From Microtetraspora niveoalba (lineage in GTDB: Bacteria > Actinomycetota > Actinomycetes > Streptosporangiales > Streptosporangiaceae), in the NCBI RefSeq assembly GCF_001570405.1, contig NZ_BBYM01000012.1, positions 100,202 to 164,201 on the forward strand: DNA of 64,000 nt. The letters run 5' to 3'. Of the stretch, positions 34,628 through 43,465 are shown piece after piece. Every line of letters starts with the position of its first letter. Within the stretch, counting starts at the first letter, position 1. The notes under the pieces were generated by a model, which was given only the letters and a program-made list of their open reading frames with translations, did not search any database and was not told the origin of the DNA. The translations under genes and the position numbers were made by a program.

Positions 34628-35071
34628 GTGCGCACGTTCTCACCCAAGCCCAACGACGTCGAACGTCAGTGGTACGTCATCGACGCCACCGACGTCGTGC
34701 TCGGCCGGCTGGCCAGCCACGTCGCGACCCTGCTCCGCGGCAAGCACAAGCCGATCTTCGCCCCGCACGTCGACACCGGTGACTTCGTCATCATCGTCAA
34801 CGCCGACAAGGTGGCCCTGACCGGCAACAAGCTCGAGCAGAAGAAGGCCTACCGTCACTCGGGTTACCCCGGTGGTCTGCGTTCCGTGTCCTACGGCGAG
34901 CTCATGGAGAAGCGCCCGGACCGCGCCGTGGAGAAGGCGGTCAAGGGGATGCTCCCCAAGAACGCCCTCGGCCGGAAGATGGCGAAGAAGCTCAAGGTCT
35001 ACGCCGGTTCCGAGCACCCGCACCAGGCTCAGAAGCCGGTGCCCTTCCAGATCACCCAGATCGCCCAGTAA
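34628..35071 (+). CDS. rplM: 50S ribosomal protein L13
   Basis: Early-assembly 50S protein, 147 residues. It contains [27 protein letters not shown] and [11 protein letters not shown], both family signatures. GTG 34628 (MRTFSPKP) is the conserved start, with AGAAGG upstream. The first gene of rplM-rpsI; rpsI begins 30 bases downstream. Confidence 0.99.
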   Translation: MRTFSPKPNDVERQWYVIDATDVVLGRLASHVATLLRGKHKPIFAPHVDTGDFVIIVNADKVALTGNKLEQKKAYRHSGYPGGLRSVSYGELMEKRPDRAVEKAVKGMLPKNALGRKMAKKLKVYAGSEHPHQAQKPVPFQITQIAQ

Positions 35072-35101
35072 TCGCCGAGCCAGGAAAGTAAGAGGAGAAC
35101 C

Positions 35102-35623
35102 GTGGCCGAGCCCAACGGTATCGAGACGCTCGTCGAGGGCGAGCAGGACGAGTTCTCGTCCGAGGAATTCCCTTCCGAGTACACCACCGAGTCCGCCCCC
35201 GCCGGTGAGGGCGTCGTGCGCCGCCCCATCACCACGGGCAACTCGTACGGCACCGGCCGCCGCAAGGAGGCCGTGGCCCGCGTCCGCATCGTGCCGGGCA
35301 CCGGCAAGTGGACGATCAACGGCCGCTCGCTGGACGCCTACTTCCCGAACAAGGTCCACCAGCAGATCGTCAACGAGCCCTTCGTGACGCTCGGCGCCGA
35401 GGACCAGTTCGACATCATCGCCCGCATCGACGGCGGTGGCGTGACCGGCCAGGCCGGCGCCCTGCGCATGGGCCTGTCCCGCGCGCTCGCCGTCCTGGAC
35501 GCCGAGACCAACCGGCCTCCGCTGAAGAAGGCCGGCTTCCTGACCCGCGACGCCCGGGCCAAGGAGCGGAAGAAGTACGGCCTCAAGAAGGCCCGCAAGG
35601 CTCCGCAGTACAGCAAGCGTTAA
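35102..35623 (+). CDS. rpsI: 30S ribosomal protein S9
   Basis: 30S head protein whose C-terminal tail touches the P-site tRNA, 173 residues. The first 40 residues are an acidic extension typical of actinobacteria; the core begins at [20 protein letters not shown]. The C-terminus YSKR ends in the invariant Lys-Arg. The start is GTG 35102. glmM starts one base after the stop. Confidence 0.99.
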   Translation: MAEPNGIETLVEGEQDEFSSEEFPSEYTTESAPAGEGVVRRPITTGNSYGTGRRKEAVARVRIVPGTGKWTINGRSLDAYFPNKVHQQIVNEPFVTLGAEDQFDIIARIDGGGVTGQAGALRMGLSRALAVLDAETNRPPLKKAGFLTRDARAKERKKYGLKKARKAPQYSKR

Positions 35624-35624
35624 G

Positions 35625-36983
35625 TTGGGGCGCCTTTTCGGCACCGACGGGGTCCGTGGGGTCGCGGGTCGCGACCTCACGGCCGAGCTCGCCATGGATC
35701 TGTCCGTGGCGGCGGCTCATGTCCTCGGCGATGCCGGGGCGTTCCACGCGAGCGTCGGGCGGCGCGGCCGCCCGATCGCCGTCGTAGGCCGGGACCCGCG
35801 AGCCTCAGGAGAGTTCCTTGAGGCCGCGGTCGTCGCCGGCCTTGCGTCGTCTGGCGTGGATGTGCTCCGGCTCGGCGTGTTGCCCACCCCGGCGGTCGCG
35901 TACCTGACTTCGGCTCTGGGGGCCGACCTCGGGGTGATGCTCTCCGCGTCGCACAACCCCGCCCCGGACAACGGGATCAAGTTCTTCGCCCGGGGCGGCT
36001 TCAAGCTGCCGGACGCGGTGGAGAACGAGATCGAGGAGCGGCTCGGCGAGAAGTGGGACCGGCCGGTCGGCGCGTCCGTCGGCCGGGTCCGTGAGGCGTT
36101 CGGTGAAGCCGACCGGTACGTCTCGCACCTGCTCGACACCCTGCCGCACCCCCTCGACGGCCTGCGGGTCGTCGTGGACTGCGCGCACGGCGCGGCCCAC
36201 ATGGTGGCCCCCGAGGCGCTCCTGCGCGCCGGGGCGGCGGTCGAGACCATCGGGGCGGCTCCCGACGGGCTCAACATCAACGACGGCGTCGGCTCCACCC
36301 ATCTGGGTGAGCTGAAGCGGGCCGTCGTCGAGCGCGGGGCCGACGTCGGCATCGCCTACGACGGGGACGCGGACCGCTGTCTCGCCGTCACCGCCGGCGG
36401 CGACGAGGTCGACGGCGACCAGATCATGGCGGTCCTCGCGACCGCCATGCAGGCCGACGGCCGGCTGTCCGGGGACACCGTCGTCGCGACCGTGATGTCC
36501 AACCTGGGCTTCAAGATCGCGATGCGCGAGACCGGGCTGACCGTGGTGGAGACCGCCGTCGGCGACCGGTACGTCCTTGAGGCGATGCAGAGCGGCGGTT
36601 TCACCCTCGGCGGCGAGCAGTCCGGGCATGTGATCATGCTCGACCACGCCACCACGGGTGACGGCCTGCTCACCTCGCTCCACCTGCTCGCGACGGTCGC
36701 GAAGTCGGGCGCGTCACTGGCCGACCTCGCCTCCGTGATGACGAAGCTGCCGCAGGTGCTCGTCAACGTGCGGGACGTCTCCAAGGCGAAGGTGCGCACC
36801 TCGGCCGAGCTGGCCGCCGCCGTCGCCGAGGCGGAGGCGGAGCTGGGCGGGAGCGGCCGGGTCCTGATCCGGCCCAGCGGCACCGAGCCGATGGTGCGGG
36901 TCATGGTCGAGGCCGGGTCGCACGACCAGGCCGCGGCCGTCGCCGACCGTCTCGCCGAGGTGGTGCGCGCCTGCTGCGCGTGA
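35625..36983 (+). CDS. glmM: Phosphoglucosamine mutase
   Basis: Converts glucosamine-6-phosphate to glucosamine-1-phosphate for UDP-GlcNAc and peptidoglycan, 452 residues. The active-site phosphoserine is Ser109 in [15 protein letters not shown], the magnesium loop is YDGDADRC, and the phosphate-binding segment is [11 protein letters not shown] near the C-terminus. The start is TTG 35625, one base after rpsI, so translation depends on coupling to rpsI; no other start fits [12 protein letters not shown]. The strong rplM promoter thus links cell-wall precursor supply to ribosome synthesis. Confidence 0.98.
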   Translation: MGRLFGTDGVRGVAGRDLTAELAMDLSVAAAHVLGDAGAFHASVGRRGRPIAVVGRDPRASGEFLEAAVVAGLASSGVDVLRLGVLPTPAVAYLTSALGADLGVMLSASHNPAPDNGIKFFARGGFKLPDAVENEIEERLGEKWDRPVGASVGRVREAFGEADRYVSHLLDTLPHPLDGLRVVVDCAHGAAHMVAPEALLRAGAAVETIGAAPDGLNINDGVGSTHLGELKRAVVERGADVGIAYDGDADRCLAVTAGGDEVDGDQIMAVLATAMQADGRLSGDTVVATVMSNLGFKIAMRETGLTVVETAVGDRYVLEAMQSGGFTLGGEQSGHVIMLDHATTGDGLLTSLHLLATVAKSGASLADLASVMTKLPQVLVNVRDVSKAKVRTSAELAAAVAEAEAELGGSGRVLIRPSGTEPMVRVMVEAGSHDQAAAVADRLAEVVRACCA

Positions 36984-37000
36984 TCTCACGGGAAAAACCT

Positions 37001-37029
37001 GTGGCCTCCGCCGAACCGGCGGAGGCCAC
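37001..37029. terminator. Bidirectional terminator between glmM and the ABC module
   Basis: A perfect 13-bp stem, GTGGCCTCCGCCG with CGGCGGAGGCCAC, around a 3-base loop, between convergent genes (stops at 36983 and 37048). GGGAAAAACCT before it reads as a T-rich tail on the minus strand. Confidence 0.8.
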
Positions 37030-37047
37030 ACGCGTTTCCGGGAGGCG

Positions 37048-37764
37048 TCACTCGTCTCCCGTGAGGGACAGGCTGCGCAGGCGCTGCCCGGCGATCAGCA
37101 GGGCCGCGACCGTCACGATGACGATCGCCGGTACGGCGAAGCCGATCGGGACGTCCGCCTTGAAGAACACGGACGACGACACCTGGTCGGCGATCGACTG
37201 GGCCCACTGCTGGATGGAGAACTTCCGCGCCCCGGGCACGTAACCGCCGACGAGGCCCTCCCAGACCAGGGCGTAGATGACGCCGATCGTCACCGCGTGC
37301 CTGGTCAGCACGCCGAGGAGCAGGAACACGGCCGCGTACGCGATCCCGGCGAGGAGCGCGCCGAGGGCGAAGCCGTACGCGATGCCGGACTCGGTCTGGA
37401 TCATCAGGAACGCCGCGAGGAACGTGGGCACGGCGGCGAACAGCGCCAGCAGGGACGCGGCGACGACGAACTTGGTGAAAGCGATCACCGGGCGTGAGAT
37501 CGGCTTGGACAGCAGATGCATGATCGTGCCGTCCTCGATCTCGGGCGCGATCACGCCGGTGCCGGCGACGAGCCCGAGGAGCGGCAGGATCGTGCCGACG
37601 GCGAACGACTTCATCAGCGTGACGGCCGTGCCCTCGCTGGGCCCTCCGATGAGCCGGAGCAGCCCGGCCACGCCGATCAGCGCCAGCGGAAGCAGCACGA
37701 GCAGCAGGATCCGCTTGCGGCCGAGCATCGCCCGGTACGTGATGTCAGCTACGACGGTGTTCAT
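37048..37764 (-). CDS. ABC-2 type transporter permease (second of the module)
   Basis: Membrane protein of 238 residues with about six hydrophobic helices (ILLLVLLPLALIGVAGLLRL, TILPLLGLVAGTGVIA and others) and the ABC-2 pattern IAPEIEDGTIMHLLSKPISRPVI, the cytosolic coupling segment. It follows its probable ATPase partner at 37885 after 120 bases. The substrate is unknown; such exporters carry lipids, antibiotics or peptides. Confidence 0.9.
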   Translation of the reverse strand: MNTVVADITYRAMLGRKRILLLVLLPLALIGVAGLLRLIGGPSEGTAVTLMKSFAVGTILPLLGLVAGTGVIAPEIEDGTIMHLLSKPISRPVIAFTKFVVAASLLALFAAVPTFLAAFLMIQTESGIAYGFALGALLAGIAYAAVFLLLGVLTRHAVTIGVIYALVWEGLVGGYVPGARKFSIQQWAQSIADQVSSSVFFKADVPIGFAVPAIVIVTVAALLIAGQRLRSLSLTGDE

Positions 37765-37884
37765 TGGTCTCGCTCCGCTCGACTGCTCCGGGTGTGCTGC
37801 GCGCGGCGACGCTTTCGGCCCGCGCGCGGAGCCCGGTGAGATACGGTTCCGGCTGGTCGTCCGGGTGACCCGGCGTGCGTGCGG

Positions 37885-38838
37885 TCACGCACGGGGCTGG
37901 ATGAGGTAGGAGAAGACGCTTTCCAGGTCCTCGTCCGTGGGGGACACCTGCCAGAGGCGGACCCCGGCGTCGCGGGCGACCTTCGGCAGCAGCCGGGTGA
38001 AGCGGCGGAAGTCGATCGCCTGCACCTCCAGCCCGTTCTCGGTCAGGGAGACCGCCCCGGACGACGCGTCGGCGATCAGCGCGGACGCCAGCCGCCGGTC
38101 GTCGCTGGAACGGACCCGGAACAGGTGCGGGCGGTCGGTCATCCGCCTGCGGATCTCGCGGTAGTCGCCGGAGGCGGCGTGCCGGCCCGCGACCATGACC
38201 TCGATCTGCTCGGCGACCCGCTCGACCTCCTCCAGGATGTGCGAGCTGAACAGGATCGTCCGTCCCGCGGCGCCCATCTGCCGTACGAGGTCCATCAGGT
38301 GGAGCCGCTGACGCGGGTCCATGCCGTTGAAGGGCTCGTCGAGCAGCAGCACCTGGGGGTCGTGGACCAGCGCGGCGGCCACCTTGACCCGCTGGCGCAT
38401 GCCCTTGGAGTACGTCTCGACCCTGCGGTCCTTGGCGGGGGTCATCTCGACCAGGTCGAGGGCGCGGGTCGCCGCCTCCGCCGGGTCCGGCAGCCGGTGC
38501 AGGCGGGCGGCGGACAGCACGAACTGCCAACCGGTCAGGAAGCCGTAGACGCCCTCCCGCTCCGGCACCAGGCCGATCTGCCGGTAGATGTCGTGGTTGC
38601 GCCAGATCTGCTGCCCGCCCAGGGTGGCGGTGCCGTTCGACGGGGCGAGGAAGCCGGCCATGATGTGCAGCAGCGTCGACTTGCCCGCGCCGTTGGGGCC
38701 GAGCAGGCCGGTGACGCCGGGCCCGATCGTCATGGTGACGTCGTTGACCGCGACCACGTTGCCGTACCAGCGGGAGACCCCGGCGAGCTCGACGACGCCG
38801 GGCCGGGTGGCGACTGCGGGAACGGTGGTGACCGTCAT
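37885..38838 (-). CDS. ABC transporter ATP-binding protein (second of the module)
   Basis: ATPase of 317 residues. Walker A is GPNGAGKST, Walker B is VLLLDEPFNGMD, and the signature motif is YSKGM instead of LSGGQ, as is frequent in ABC-2 exporters. A C-terminal domain of about 100 residues follows. ATG 38838 is chosen because it overlaps the stop of the upstream permease (ATGA); longer in-frame starts run back into that gene. Confidence 0.93.
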   Translation of the reverse strand: MTVTTVPAVATRPGVVELAGVSRWYGNVVAVNDVTMTIGPGVTGLLGPNGAGKSTLLHIMAGFLAPSNGTATLGGQQIWRNHDIYRQIGLVPEREGVYGFLTGWQFVLSAARLHRLPDPAEAATRALDLVEMTPAKDRRVETYSKGMRQRVKVAAALVHDPQVLLLDEPFNGMDPRQRLHLMDLVRQMGAAGRTILFSSHILEEVERVAEQIEVMVAGRHAASGDYREIRRRMTDRPHLFRVRSSDDRRLASALIADASSGAVSLTENGLEVQAIDFRRFTRLLPKVARDAGVRLWQVSPTDEDLESVFSYLIQPRA

Positions 38839-39701
38839 GAGGAGGCCGCCTTCCGGTAGCGCGCGATGAGCCCCGTCAGCGCGAGAGCGATCACGGCCAG
38901 CAGGATCAGCGCCGGCCAGGGGCCCGAGGGGTAGCCCTCGCCGTTGGAGGGTTCTGTGCCGAACAGCGCCACCTGCACCGCGTCGACGAGGAAGAACGGG
39001 TTGATCAGCAACGTCCACTTGGCGGCGGCCTCGTGGCCGCTGGCGAGGAGCGCGGCGAAGAACACCCCGGAGACCCCGGAGGTGAACAGGTAGAACCCGA
39101 TCACCGAGGCGACCCCGAGCCCGCGCCTCGGCGTGAACGACGCGAGGGCCAGCCCGACGGAGGCGAGCAGCGCGGCGGCGATGAGTGCGGCCACCATGGA
39201 GGCGATGTACTCGCGCGTGTGCACGGGCTCGGGCAGGTCGACCAGCAGCTCTCCGGCATACAGGAGCGTGAGCGGCACGGCCAGCAGCAGGAACAGCGCG
39301 GCCGTCATCGCGACGAGCTTGGCGCCGACGTAGTCGAGCACGGTCACCGGCCGCGACAGGTACAGCGGCAGCACGCGGAAGCGCAGGTCGGGGGCCACCA
39401 GGTACGGCGCCTGCGACGCCAGGAAGATGGCGAGCACGGCCTGCATGGCCACGGCGTACGCGGTGTAGCCGATGCCCTGCTGCTTCACCAGGGCCATGAC
39501 GGCGATCGACACCACGGCCGGCAGCAGCATGATCGCCACGAGCAGGAACGGGATGATCTTCGCCCGGGTGGTGCGGCCGAGGCCGAAGACGCCGCGCAGG
39601 CTGTGCACGGCGAGGGCGCGCGCCGCGCTCCCGCGGCCGAGCCTGGGGCCGTCGTAGTGGCGGTAGCCGATGTCGTGGATGATCGCGGTCTGCTCGCTCA
39701 T
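38835..39701 (-). CDS. ABC-2 type transporter permease (first of the module)
   Basis: Membrane protein of 288 residues with about six helices (IIPFLLVAIMLLPAVVSIAV, SMVAALIAAALLASVGLALA, ALILLAVIALALTGLIARY). The segment YLVAPDLRFRVLPLYLSRPVTVLDYVGAK resembles the coupling region of ABC-2 permeases. It overlaps the downstream ATPase by four bases and follows ATPase 1 by 52 bases. Confidence 0.9.
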   Translation of the reverse strand: MSEQTAIIHDIGYRHYDGPRLGRGSAARALAVHSLRGVFGLGRTTRAKIIPFLLVAIMLLPAVVSIAVMALVKQQGIGYTAYAVAMQAVLAIFLASQAPYLVAPDLRFRVLPLYLSRPVTVLDYVGAKLVAMTAALFLLLAVPLTLLYAGELLVDLPEPVHTREYIASMVAALIAAALLASVGLALASFTPRRGLGVASVIGFYLFTSGVSGVFFAALLASGHEAAAKWTLLINPFFLVDAVQVALFGTEPSNGEGYPSGPWPALILLAVIALALTGLIARYRKAASS

Positions 39702-39753
39702 GCCATCCCCCCGCTCGGCCCGCGGGACGCGCCGTGTCGATTGTTTCGCCCGC

Positions 39754-40656
39754 TCATGCCGCCGGCTCCTTGAAGACGTCCTCGATGCGGCCGCGACGCT
39801 GTTCCAGCCGGACGAGGTTGAGGTCGAGATCGCAGACGGCGTCGCGTACGGCGTCGAAGGTGGCCTCCGAGCGGACCTGGACGGTCAGGACGCGTCCCTG
39901 CACCGCCACCGCCTCGCCCAACTCGGCCAGCCGGGCCGCGAGGGGGTCGAGCCCCTCCTCGACCTCGACCGCGATCGCCTGCGTGGTCTGCGTGAACTCG
40001 CCGATCGCGGACGACCGGAGCAGGGCGCCGCCGTCGATCACGATGACGTGGTCGCAGACCCGTTCGAGCTCGCCGAGCAGGTGGGAGGTGACCAGGACGC
40101 TGATGCCGAACTCGGCGCCGATGCGCCGGATCAGCGCGAGCATGTCGTCGCGGCCCTGCGGGTCGAGGCCGTTGGTGGGCTCGTCCAGGAAGACCAGCCG
40201 GGGATCGTGGACGAGTGCCTGAGCCAGCTTGACCCGCTGCCGCATACCGGTGGAGTAGCCGCCGATCGGGCGGTAACGCTCCTCGTGCAGGCCGACGTGC
40301 CGCAGGATGTCGGCCGCCCGTTCGCGGGCGGCGGTGCGCGGCAGGCCGGACATCTGTGCCATGTGCACCACGAACTCGGTGGCGGAGACGTCGGGCGGCA
40401 GGCATTCGTGCTCGGGCATGTAGCCGACGACGCGGCGGATCTCCGCCCCTTGGGCGGCGGCGTCCAGGCCGAGCACCTCGGCCCGGCCTGAGGTCGCCGG
40501 GAGCAGGCCGAGCAGAATCTTGATCAGCGTGGACTTCCCGGCGCCGTTCGCGCCGACGAGCCCGGTCACGCCGGTCCCGACCGTGATCGTGAGCCGGTCG
40601 AGCGCCGTGACTCGGGGAAACCGCTTGGTCAGACCCTCGGTTGCGAGGATTGTCAT
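39754..40656 (-). CDS. ABC transporter ATP-binding protein (first of the module)
   Basis: ATPase of 300 residues, first gene of a four-gene transcript. Walker A is GANGAGKST, signature YSTGM, Walker B VFLDEPTNGLD and the switch histidine is in VTSHLL. It is similar to the second ATPase of the module, which suggests duplication of an ATPase-permease pair. ATG 40656 sits seven bases downstream of TAGTCT with no ribosome-binding site, indicating a leaderless mRNA. Confidence 0.94.
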   Translation of the reverse strand: MTILATEGLTKRFPRVTALDRLTITVGTGVTGLVGANGAGKSTLIKILLGLLPATSGRAEVLGLDAAAQGAEIRRVVGYMPEHECLPPDVSATEFVVHMAQMSGLPRTAARERAADILRHVGLHEERYRPIGGYSTGMRQRVKLAQALVHDPRLVFLDEPTNGLDPQGRDDMLALIRRIGAEFGISVLVTSHLLGELERVCDHVIVIDGGALLRSSAIGEFTQTTQAIAVEVEEGLDPLAARLAELGEAVAVQGRVLTVQVRSEATFDAVRDAVCDLDLNLVRLEQRRGRIEDVFKEPAA

Positions 40657-40663
40657 GATCTGG

Positions 40664-40669
40664 AGACTA
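40664..40669 (-). promoter_or_regulatory. Leaderless-type -10 box of the ABC module
   Basis: TAGTCT on the minus strand, seven bases before ATG 40656. Confidence 0.6.
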
Positions 40670-40737
40670 CTCCCGGCCTGGCCTCGGCGACCTCCATCAG
40701 GAGGAGGAGTCGCGCGTCATACCGTGGCCGGTGCGCA

Positions 40738-41760
40738 TCATCTCCTGGTGCCGGTACGCCTCCCCTTGGCGGGCCGGTGCCGTACGCCGGGGACCGCGGG
40801 AGCCGGCGGGGCGGCGGGCGGCGCGGGGGCGACCGGGACCCGCCGGCCGTACCGCTGCCAGAGGAAACGCTGGACGAACAGGGTGGCCGTGCCGGCCGCG
40901 ACCATGCCCGCGATGTTGACCGCGAGCTGGGCGAGCGAGTGGCCGACCTCGTCCCAGCGGCCGAGGGCCGTCGCGACCGCCATGTAACCGGCCGCGGGGA
41001 CCGTGGTCACCGAGATGAACACCCCCACCAGGGCGGAGGACTTGCCGGCGGTGATCGAGAGCACACCCGCCGCGCCCGCGAGCAGGGCGACGATGAACGA
41101 CCACTTGTCCGGCGAGACGATGAACCACACGTCCTGGTTGTGCCGCAGCATGTCGGGCGACACCCAGCCGATGCCCCGCGACACGAACGCGCACAGGAAG
41201 GTGACCAGGATGGCCGTGCCGAACCCGACGACCAGCGTCCGGACCGCGACCGCGATCAGCCGCGGCTCCCGGCGCAGGAGGCCGAAGCAGATCGCGGCCA
41301 CCGCGCCGAACTCGGGGCCGAGCACCATCGCGCCGACGATCAGGATCTGCGACGGGATGAGCACGCCGATGGCGGCGATCTGCGTGGCGATCGCCAGGAA
41401 GGCCAGGAACGCCCAGGTGATGCGGGAGTCGGCGGTCACGCGCTGCGCGAGCTGGTCCCAGACGACCGCGTCGTCGCCCTCGCCCGGGGCCTGCTCCTGC
41501 GCCTCCTCCGCCGCGCGTGAGATCGTCAGCTCGACGTTGTCGATCGCGATCGAGCCGTCGTCCTCCAGGCCGAGGCGCTTCAGCTCCTCGATCAGGTCGT
41601 TCGCCGCCTCGCGGGCGACGTCGAGCAGCAGCAGGTCACCCTGCGGGCGGCGCGCGGCCTTCGGCATCAGGACGACGTTGGCGACCCCGGTCGCCCGCTC
41701 GACCGTCTCGAGCACCCGGCGCGTACGGCCGGCCGGGATGATCACGCGCAGATGCAGCAC
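40738..41760 (-). CDS. DUF389 family membrane protein
   Basis: A 340-residue protein with a soluble N-terminal part (about 100 residues) and six or seven membrane helices. The segments ILIVGAMVLGPEFGAVAAIC and ITAGKSSALVGVFISVTTVPAAGYMAVA are the DUF389 signature (TIGR00341-like). The biochemical role of the family is not established. It starts eight bases after the coaA stop, so it is likely cotranscribed with coaA. The C-terminus is Ala/Pro/Arg rich. Confidence 0.9.
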   Translation of the reverse strand: MLHLRVIIPAGRTRRVLETVERATGVANVVLMPKAARRPQGDLLLLDVAREAANDLIEELKRLGLEDDGSIAIDNVELTISRAAEEAQEQAPGEGDDAVVWDQLAQRVTADSRITWAFLAFLAIATQIAAIGVLIPSQILIVGAMVLGPEFGAVAAICFGLLRREPRLIAVAVRTLVVGFGTAILVTFLCAFVSRGIGWVSPDMLRHNQDVWFIVSPDKWSFIVALLAGAAGVLSITAGKSSALVGVFISVTTVPAAGYMAVATALGRWDEVGHSLAQLAVNIAGMVAAGTATLFVQRFLWQRYGRRVPVAPAPPAAPPAPAVPGVRHRPAKGRRTGTRR

Positions 41761-41768
41761 GACGACGA

Positions 41769-42692
41769 TTATGTACGGCGCAGCCGGATGCGGCTGATGG
41801 AGTGGTCGGGGCCCTTGCGCAGGATCAGCCCGGCCCGCCCCCGCGTGGGGGCGATGTTGTCGACGAGGTTGCGCTCGTTGATGTCACGCCACACGTTCTT
41901 GGCGAACTCCGTCGCCTCCTCGTGGGACAGCTCCGCGATGTGCGCGAAGTACGACTTCGGGTCGGCGAACGCCGTACGGCGCAGCTTGTGGAACCGGTCG
42001 ACGTACCAGGACCTGATGTCCTCGATCCGGGCGTCCACGTAGATCGAGAAGTCGAAGTAGTCGCACACGGCGAGGGACGTGGGCGGCGCGGGCTGCAGCA
42101 CGTTGAGGCCCTCGACGATGAGGATGTCCGGCCGCCGCACCTTCTGGGTCGCCCCGGGCACGATGTCGTACTCCAGGTGGCTGTAGACGGGGGCGGTCAC
42201 CACCGGGCTGCCCGCCTTGACGTCGGCGACGAACTTCACCAGCGCCCGCCGGTCGTAGCTCTCCGGGAAGCCCTTGCGGTGCATGATCCCGCGATCTTCC
42301 AGCACCTTGTTCGGGTAGAGGAAGCTGTCCGTGGTGATCAGGTCGACCCGGGGGTGCTCGGGCCACCGGGCCAGCAGGGCGTGCAGCACGCGCGCCGTGG
42401 TCGACTTGCCGACCGCCACGCTGCCCGCGATGCCCAGCACGTACGGCACGCGCTCGTCGCGCTCGCCGAGGAAGGCCCCGACGGCCGCGCTGCGCTGCCG
42501 CGATCCGGTGAAGTGCAGGTTGAGCAGCCGGGTGAGCGGCAGGTAGATGTCGGTGACCTCCGCGAGGTCGATCGGGTCGTCGACACCGCGCAGGTCCGAA
42601 AGCTCTGCCTCGGTGAGGGTCAGCGGCGTGCTCTTGCGGAGGTCCCTCCACTGGGCACGGCTGAGCTCGACGTACGCGTCTCCATCTGCCAC
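41769..42692 (-). CDS. coaA: Pantothenate kinase, type I
   Basis: First and rate-limiting step of coenzyme A synthesis, ATP plus pantothenate, about 307 residues. The P-loop GSVAVGKST is near residue 100 ([21 protein letters not shown]); [11 protein letters not shown] and EGLNVLQ are also type I signatures. A TTG at 42701 could extend it by three residues, but that codon overlaps a -10 box TAGGCT (42701-42706), so GTG 42692 is preferred as a near-leaderless start. It is divergent from acpS, whose product uses CoA as donor. Confidence 0.96.
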   Translation of the reverse strand: MADGDAYVELSRAQWRDLRKSTPLTLTEAELSDLRGVDDPIDLAEVTDIYLPLTRLLNLHFTGSRQRSAAVGAFLGERDERVPYVLGIAGSVAVGKSTTARVLHALLARWPEHPRVDLITTDSFLYPNKVLEDRGIMHRKGFPESYDRRALVKFVADVKAGSPVVTAPVYSHLEYDIVPGATQKVRRPDILIVEGLNVLQPAPPTSLAVCDYFDFSIYVDARIEDIRSWYVDRFHKLRRTAFADPKSYFAHIAELSHEEATEFAKNVWRDINERNLVDNIAPTRGRAGLILRKGPDHSISRIRLRRT

Positions 42693-42700
42693 GTCGGCCA

Positions 42701-42706
42701 AGCCTA
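42701..42706 (-). promoter_or_regulatory. Leaderless-type -10 box of coaA
   Basis: TAGGCT followed by TGGCCGAC and GTG 42692. The same TAGGCTTGGCC string occurs before tsaB at 49274. Confidence 0.55.
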
Positions 42707-42885
42707 CTCAGCCGGTCGAAAACGTCTTCGGGCGGGAGCGGTGCACAGCCTGTGGACGAAACCGGTGGATTACGGCCGCGGTTTCCCGGGAACCCGCCTT
42801 CGCCGTGCCCGGCCGAAGGGAGCCCCGGGACGGCCCGTGCCTCGGCCCGTGCCTCCGGTCAGACGGCCGGGTCCCGCCGGGCGGG

Positions 42886-42891
42886 TAGCCT
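42886..42891 (+). promoter_or_regulatory. Leaderless-type -10 box of acpS
   Basis: TAGCCT with exactly six bases to GTG 42898, which is then the predicted first transcribed base. No ribosome-binding site precedes the start. Confidence 0.65.
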
Positions 42892-42897
42892 CGCCCT

Positions 42898-43248
42898 GTG
42901 ATCGTGGGCATCGGAGTGGACGTCGTCGACGTGGCGAGGTTCGCCGCGACGCTGGAGCGCACCCCCGCCCTGCGGGAGCGGCTGTTCACCGAGGCGGAGC
43001 GCGGGCTGCGGACCGAGTCGCTGGCCGCCAGGTTCGCCGCGAAGGAGGCGGTGGCCAAGGCGCTCGGCGGCCCGGCCGGCCTCAGCCACGTCGAGGCCGA
43101 GGTCGTCACGGACGAGGCGGGCCGTCCGACGGTCCGGGTCACCGGAGCGGCGGCGGAGGCGGCCCGCGCGCTCGGCGTCACGAGGTGGCACATCTCCCTG
43201 ACCCACGACGGGGGCATCGCCGTCGCCTACGTCATCGCGGAGTCGTGA
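42898..43248 (+). CDS. acpS: Holo-[acyl-carrier-protein] synthase
   Basis: Transfers 4-phosphopantetheine from CoA to acyl carrier proteins, 116 residues. The metal- and CoA-binding motifs are [12 protein letters not shown] at the N-terminus and [13 protein letters not shown] in the middle, followed by [19 protein letters not shown]. The start is GTG 42898. Its divergent neighbour coaA makes the CoA precursor; a shared 205-base region drives both. Confidence 0.97.
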   Translation: MIVGIGVDVVDVARFAATLERTPALRERLFTEAERGLRTESLAARFAAKEAVAKALGGPAGLSHVEAEVVTDEAGRPTVRVTGAAAEAARALGVTRWHISLTHDGGIAVAYVIAES

Positions 43249-43452
43249 CGCGGCCTGCGCCGGCGCGTGCGGCACTTCCGCGGCTTCCCGCTTCGCCGAC
43301 CCGCGCCACCGGGCGTCCCACCTGATCTCCACAGGCTGTCTCCGCGGGCTTCCGAGCCCGTGAGGCCTCCGTTCCCGCCCGTCCGGCGGTGGTCCTCCCG
43401 GCTCTCCGGCGGACCGGGCGACGGGTCGTCGCGTTCGTGATCGTCTCCGGGA

Positions 43453-43458
43453 TACGGT
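43453..43458 (+). promoter_or_regulatory. Leaderless-type -10 box of nnr
   Basis: TACGGT with seven bases to ATG 43466; no ribosome-binding site. Confidence 0.55.
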
Positions 43459-43465
43459 CGGACCC

